From Methanobacterium sp. (GTDB taxonomy: Archaea; Methanobacteriota; Methanobacteria; Methanobacteriales; Methanobacteriaceae), in contig PMMV01000086.1 of NCBI GenBank assembly GCA_003162115.1, positions 8,439-25,997 on the forward strand: a stretch of 17,559 bases of DNA, given 5' to 3'. The first letter of the stretch is position 1, and each line of letters begins with the position of its first letter. Made by a program: the position numbers and the translations under genes. The notes under the pieces were generated by a model. The model saw only the letters and a program-made list of their open reading frames with translations, made no database searches and had not been told where the DNA came from. Positions 15,280 to 17,559 of the stretch are shown here, in pieces.

Positions 15280-16362
15280 ATGAGTTTAGATCTAAAAAAA
15301 ATAGGAATTTCAACAGTAATCCCTTTAATATTAATTTTAACCCTTCTTTCATTGGGAATTTTACTTCCAATCCTGACAATAGTAATATTTGGAGCTATTT
15401 TAGCCTATTATATTCGTTTTATCGCTAAAAAAGTCAAACATTACATAAAAAATGATACCTTGTCAGTATTCATAGGAATGATATTATTTGCTATTCCAAT
15501 AGTTCTGTTGCTGTATTTTACTTTAAGCCAGTTTATACTCATAGCTGAATCTACTTTCGGCTCTTTACATCAAGCTGCAGCAGGTAATTCTACCATGAGC
15601 TTGAATCCAATAAATGATGCTGTTCAGAATCTTGGGCTTCCAGGTAATGTTACCCAGACTTTAATAAGTGCCATACAAACCGGAATTACGCAGTTAATCT
15701 CTTACTTGGCTAATTCATTTATTGCTCTGGTAAGTTCCATTCCCGGTCTTGCAGCCCAGATGCTCATATTAATTTTTACCATATTTTATTTTGCCAGAGA
15801 TGGGGATAAAGTGATTCAATATGTAAAAGATATCATTCCAGATAAAGACATGGACTTCTACCAGAAGATATTCGATAGTGCTGACGACGTTTTAAAAAGC
15901 ATCATAGTTGGCAATGCAATTCCCGCTGTAATTCTGGGGATACTCTCAGGAATTTTATACTACTTCCTTGGATATCAATATGCACTTTTATTAGGTATTA
16001 TAAGTGGAATAGCCATGTTTATACCTATAATTGGTCCATGGATAGTTTATGGTGCCATCGGGATTGTCAGCATACTTCTCGGAAATACAACACAGGGTGT
16101 GCTGGTCATACTGTTCGGTTGGATAATAGAAACCACCACAGACTTTTATATTAGACCAAGAATTGCAGTTCAATACTCTGAAGTTCATCCGCTGGTATTC
16201 TTATTAGGATTTATTTACGGTGCGGTGACAATGGGAATTCCCGGCCTATTTATAGGGCCTTTGGTAGTTGGAATCACATATGCAGCCTACAAAATTTATA
16301 GGAAAGAGAAGGTTAAATCAAAAAATGCCACAAAAACCATTATTAAAGACAAAATTGGATAA
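15280..16362 (+). CDS. AI-2E/PerM family permease (UPF0118)
   Basis: The 360-residue protein has about eight membrane helices: two at the N-terminus, a polar outer segment (about 90-130), then the conserved C-terminal block with [22 protein letters not shown] and [22 protein letters not shown] followed by [13 protein letters not shown]. This is the standard UPF0118 (TqsA/PerM) pattern. Family members have been linked to autoinducer-2 export, Na+/H+ antiport and other fluxes, so the AI-2 label should not be taken as function here. ATG 15280 is preceded by AGGTG four to six bases upstream. It lies 30 bases after MFS 3 and 39 bases before the Fe-S gene, consistent with one transcript. Confidence 0.9.
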   Translation: MSLDLKKIGISTVIPLILILTLLSLGILLPILTIVIFGAILAYYIRFIAKKVKHYIKNDTLSVFIGMILFAIPIVLLLYFTLSQFILIAESTFGSLHQAAAGNSTMSLNPINDAVQNLGLPGNVTQTLISAIQTGITQLISYLANSFIALVSSIPGLAAQMLILIFTIFYFARDGDKVIQYVKDIIPDKDMDFYQKIFDSADDVLKSIIVGNAIPAVILGILSGILYYFLGYQYALLLGIISGIAMFIPIIGPWIVYGAIGIVSILLGNTTQGVLVILFGWIIETTTDFYIRPRIAVQYSEVHPLVFLLGFIYGAVTMGIPGLFIGPLVVGITYAAYKIYRKEKVKSKNATKTIIKDKIG

Positions 16363-16401
16363 AAGGAAAGAATGAAACTTTTAATTTTAGGTGAATAAAA
16401 A

Positions 16402-17517
16402 ATGAAAATTTCTGATACTGCAAAGACAATCAAATTCGCAGCTAAAAATCCTAAATTTATTGCAGAAAATATGTTATCAAAAGAAGATATTACTGAAGTC
16501 GTAAAAAGTATGGCTAAGGAGTTAGGAGCATCCGATGTTGGTATTGTAACTGTTAAAAACCTTGAAGGTGGTCCGGAATCAACAGATTTAGAATACGCTT
16601 TACCCGGTGCAAAATCTGCCATAGTTTTTGCTGTTCCATTCGATGAAAACCTCATTGAACCATATCTAAGTAAGAAGGACATTGCTCTAAATAAAAATAA
16701 GATCAACACAACAACATTTGCTCGCGGCATTGCCCTTGAAATAGCGGAATTTTTAGATATGATAGGATACGAGTCTAAAGCCATATCTCCCAACTTCGTG
16801 TACAGAAAAGATACTCCCAACGGAATAAGGGATATGAAACCAGTGATCTCTCACCGATATCTGGCAGCAAGATCAGGAGTTGGATTTTTCGGATACTCTG
16901 GCCATATATTAACAAAAGAGCATGGTGCAGCAATAGTACTAGCTTCAGTAGTGACGAAGGCAGATCTTAAACCCACAGAACCCTTAAAAGAATCTGAAAA
17001 TTATTGTGATGAATGCAAACTATGTAGGGCTGTTTGCATCCCGCAGTTCGTTTCTAAAGACGAAAAAACCAGGTTAACAATGGGTAAAAAAGAATTTGAA
17101 TATGGTAAACGTGGTGATTACTCAAAATGTGGTATAGTATGTTCTGGATTTACTGGTCTTCACCCTTCAAAGAAATGGTCTACATGGTCACCAGCTAGAT
17201 TAGATCTTCCAGAAAAAGACGAAGATTTTAGGTTTGCAATGTTAAATGCAGTACCAGCTTATCTTAAACGACCTAAAAAGGGAGATTACTTTTATCATCC
17301 CATAGTTCCCGGGCATAAATTGGAATATACATGCAGTAACTGTCAGTTCATATGTCACCCTGACAAAGAAGTCAGAAAAAATAGATTTAAAATGCTCAAA
17401 AATAGTGGCGTTATTATAGAAGATGAAGAGGGTAATCGTAAAGCAGTAACACCTGAAGAAGCCGAAGAAATATTTAAGCATCTGTCTAAAGAAAGAAGGA
17501 AACTTTACACGAACTAA
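16402..17517 (+). CDS. QueG-like 4Fe-4S protein (epoxyqueuosine-reductase/RDase-related)
   Basis: The 371-residue protein has an N-terminal domain like the cobalamin-binding part of QueG and reductive dehalogenases (SDVGIVTVKNL, SAIVFAVPFDE, HRYLAARSGVGFFGYSGHIL), then a ferredoxin-like part. Cys202, 205, 208 and 212 form CDECKLCRAVCIP for one 4Fe-4S cluster. Cys311, 314 and 318 (CSNCQFICHP), with Cys243 or Cys247, may bind the second. QueG reduces epoxyqueuosine in bacterial tRNA, but archaea make archaeosine, so that reaction is unlikely and the real substrate is unknown. AGGTGA seven bases before ATG 16402 is a strong ribosome-binding site. The gene is the third of the operon. The C-terminal extension after the last cluster (about 50 residues, charged) is longer than a bare ferredoxin domain. 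Confidence 0.82.
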   Translation: MKISDTAKTIKFAAKNPKFIAENMLSKEDITEVVKSMAKELGASDVGIVTVKNLEGGPESTDLEYALPGAKSAIVFAVPFDENLIEPYLSKKDIALNKNKINTTTFARGIALEIAEFLDMIGYESKAISPNFVYRKDTPNGIRDMKPVISHRYLAARSGVGFFGYSGHILTKEHGAAIVLASVVTKADLKPTEPLKESENYCDECKLCRAVCIPQFVSKDEKTRLTMGKKEFEYGKRGDYSKCGIVCSGFTGLHPSKKWSTWSPARLDLPEKDEDFRFAMLNAVPAYLKRPKKGDYFYHPIVPGHKLEYTCSNCQFICHPDKEVRKNRFKMLKNSGVIIEDEEGNRKAVTPEEAEEIFKHLSKERRKLYTN

Positions 17518-17524
17518 TTAGTTC
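17511..17524. repeat. Perfect palindrome spanning the QueG-like stop codon
   Basis: GAACTAATTAGTTC is a perfect 14-base palindrome whose left half includes the TAA stop (17515-17517). It has no loop and no following T-tract inside the window, so a hairpin terminator is unlikely; it may be chance or a protein site. Confidence 0.3.
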
Positions 17525-17559
17525 ATCTAATCATTTATCCAAATTTTCATGATAAAAAT

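Overview
The window is AT-rich archaeal DNA. TATA-box promoters of the TTTATATT type, Shine-Dalgarno sites of the AGGTGA/AAGGAGGT type, and the mix of families (AbrB-UspA pair, PRC-barrel protein, cobalamin-type radical SAM protein, QueG-like ferredoxin, 14-helix MFS exporters) suggest a methanogen of the Methanobacteriales, probably Methanobacterium-like. This assignment is an inference from gene content and style, not from a marker gene.

Layout: from the left edge to about 13.1 kb every intact gene is on the minus strand, except one tiny membrane protein at 1.4-1.6 kb. In order they are: a partial YbjQ/UPF0145 protein; an HdeD/DUF308 membrane protein; the tiny plus-strand membrane protein, interrupted by an in-frame TGA; a divergent ClC chloride-channel family protein; a PRC-barrel protein; a frameshifted PEBP (YbhB/YbcL) gene; an operon read as MBL-fold hydrolase, TauE/SafE permease, MFS exporter 1; a B12-type radical SAM protein; MFS exporter 2, a close paralogue of exporter 1; an AbrB regulator followed after 4 bases by UspA; and a pirin. 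After a 629-base divergent gap the plus strand carries a probable three-gene operon: MFS exporter 3, an AI-2E/PerM-family permease and a QueG-like double-cluster Fe-S protein.

Functionally this is an accessory region for stress and export rather than core metabolism. It has three drug-type MFS pumps, three other transporter or channel proteins, and several families linked elsewhere to acid or general stress (HdeD-like, ClC, UspA, pirin). How they work together is inference from proximity.

The main result of reading the gaps is gene decay. Besides the TGA-interrupted small gene and the one-base PEBP frameshift, I see a C-terminal remnant of a second AbrB gene (7738-7815), a C-terminal remnant of a sensor histidine kinase (13238-13323), and a locally GC-rich, frame-broken island (12030-12214) that is either a dead gene or a structured RNA. 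Several start codons were moved from the longest ORF to sites with a good ribosome-binding site, often TTG. No tRNA, rRNA, CRISPR array, integrase or insertion sequence was seen.
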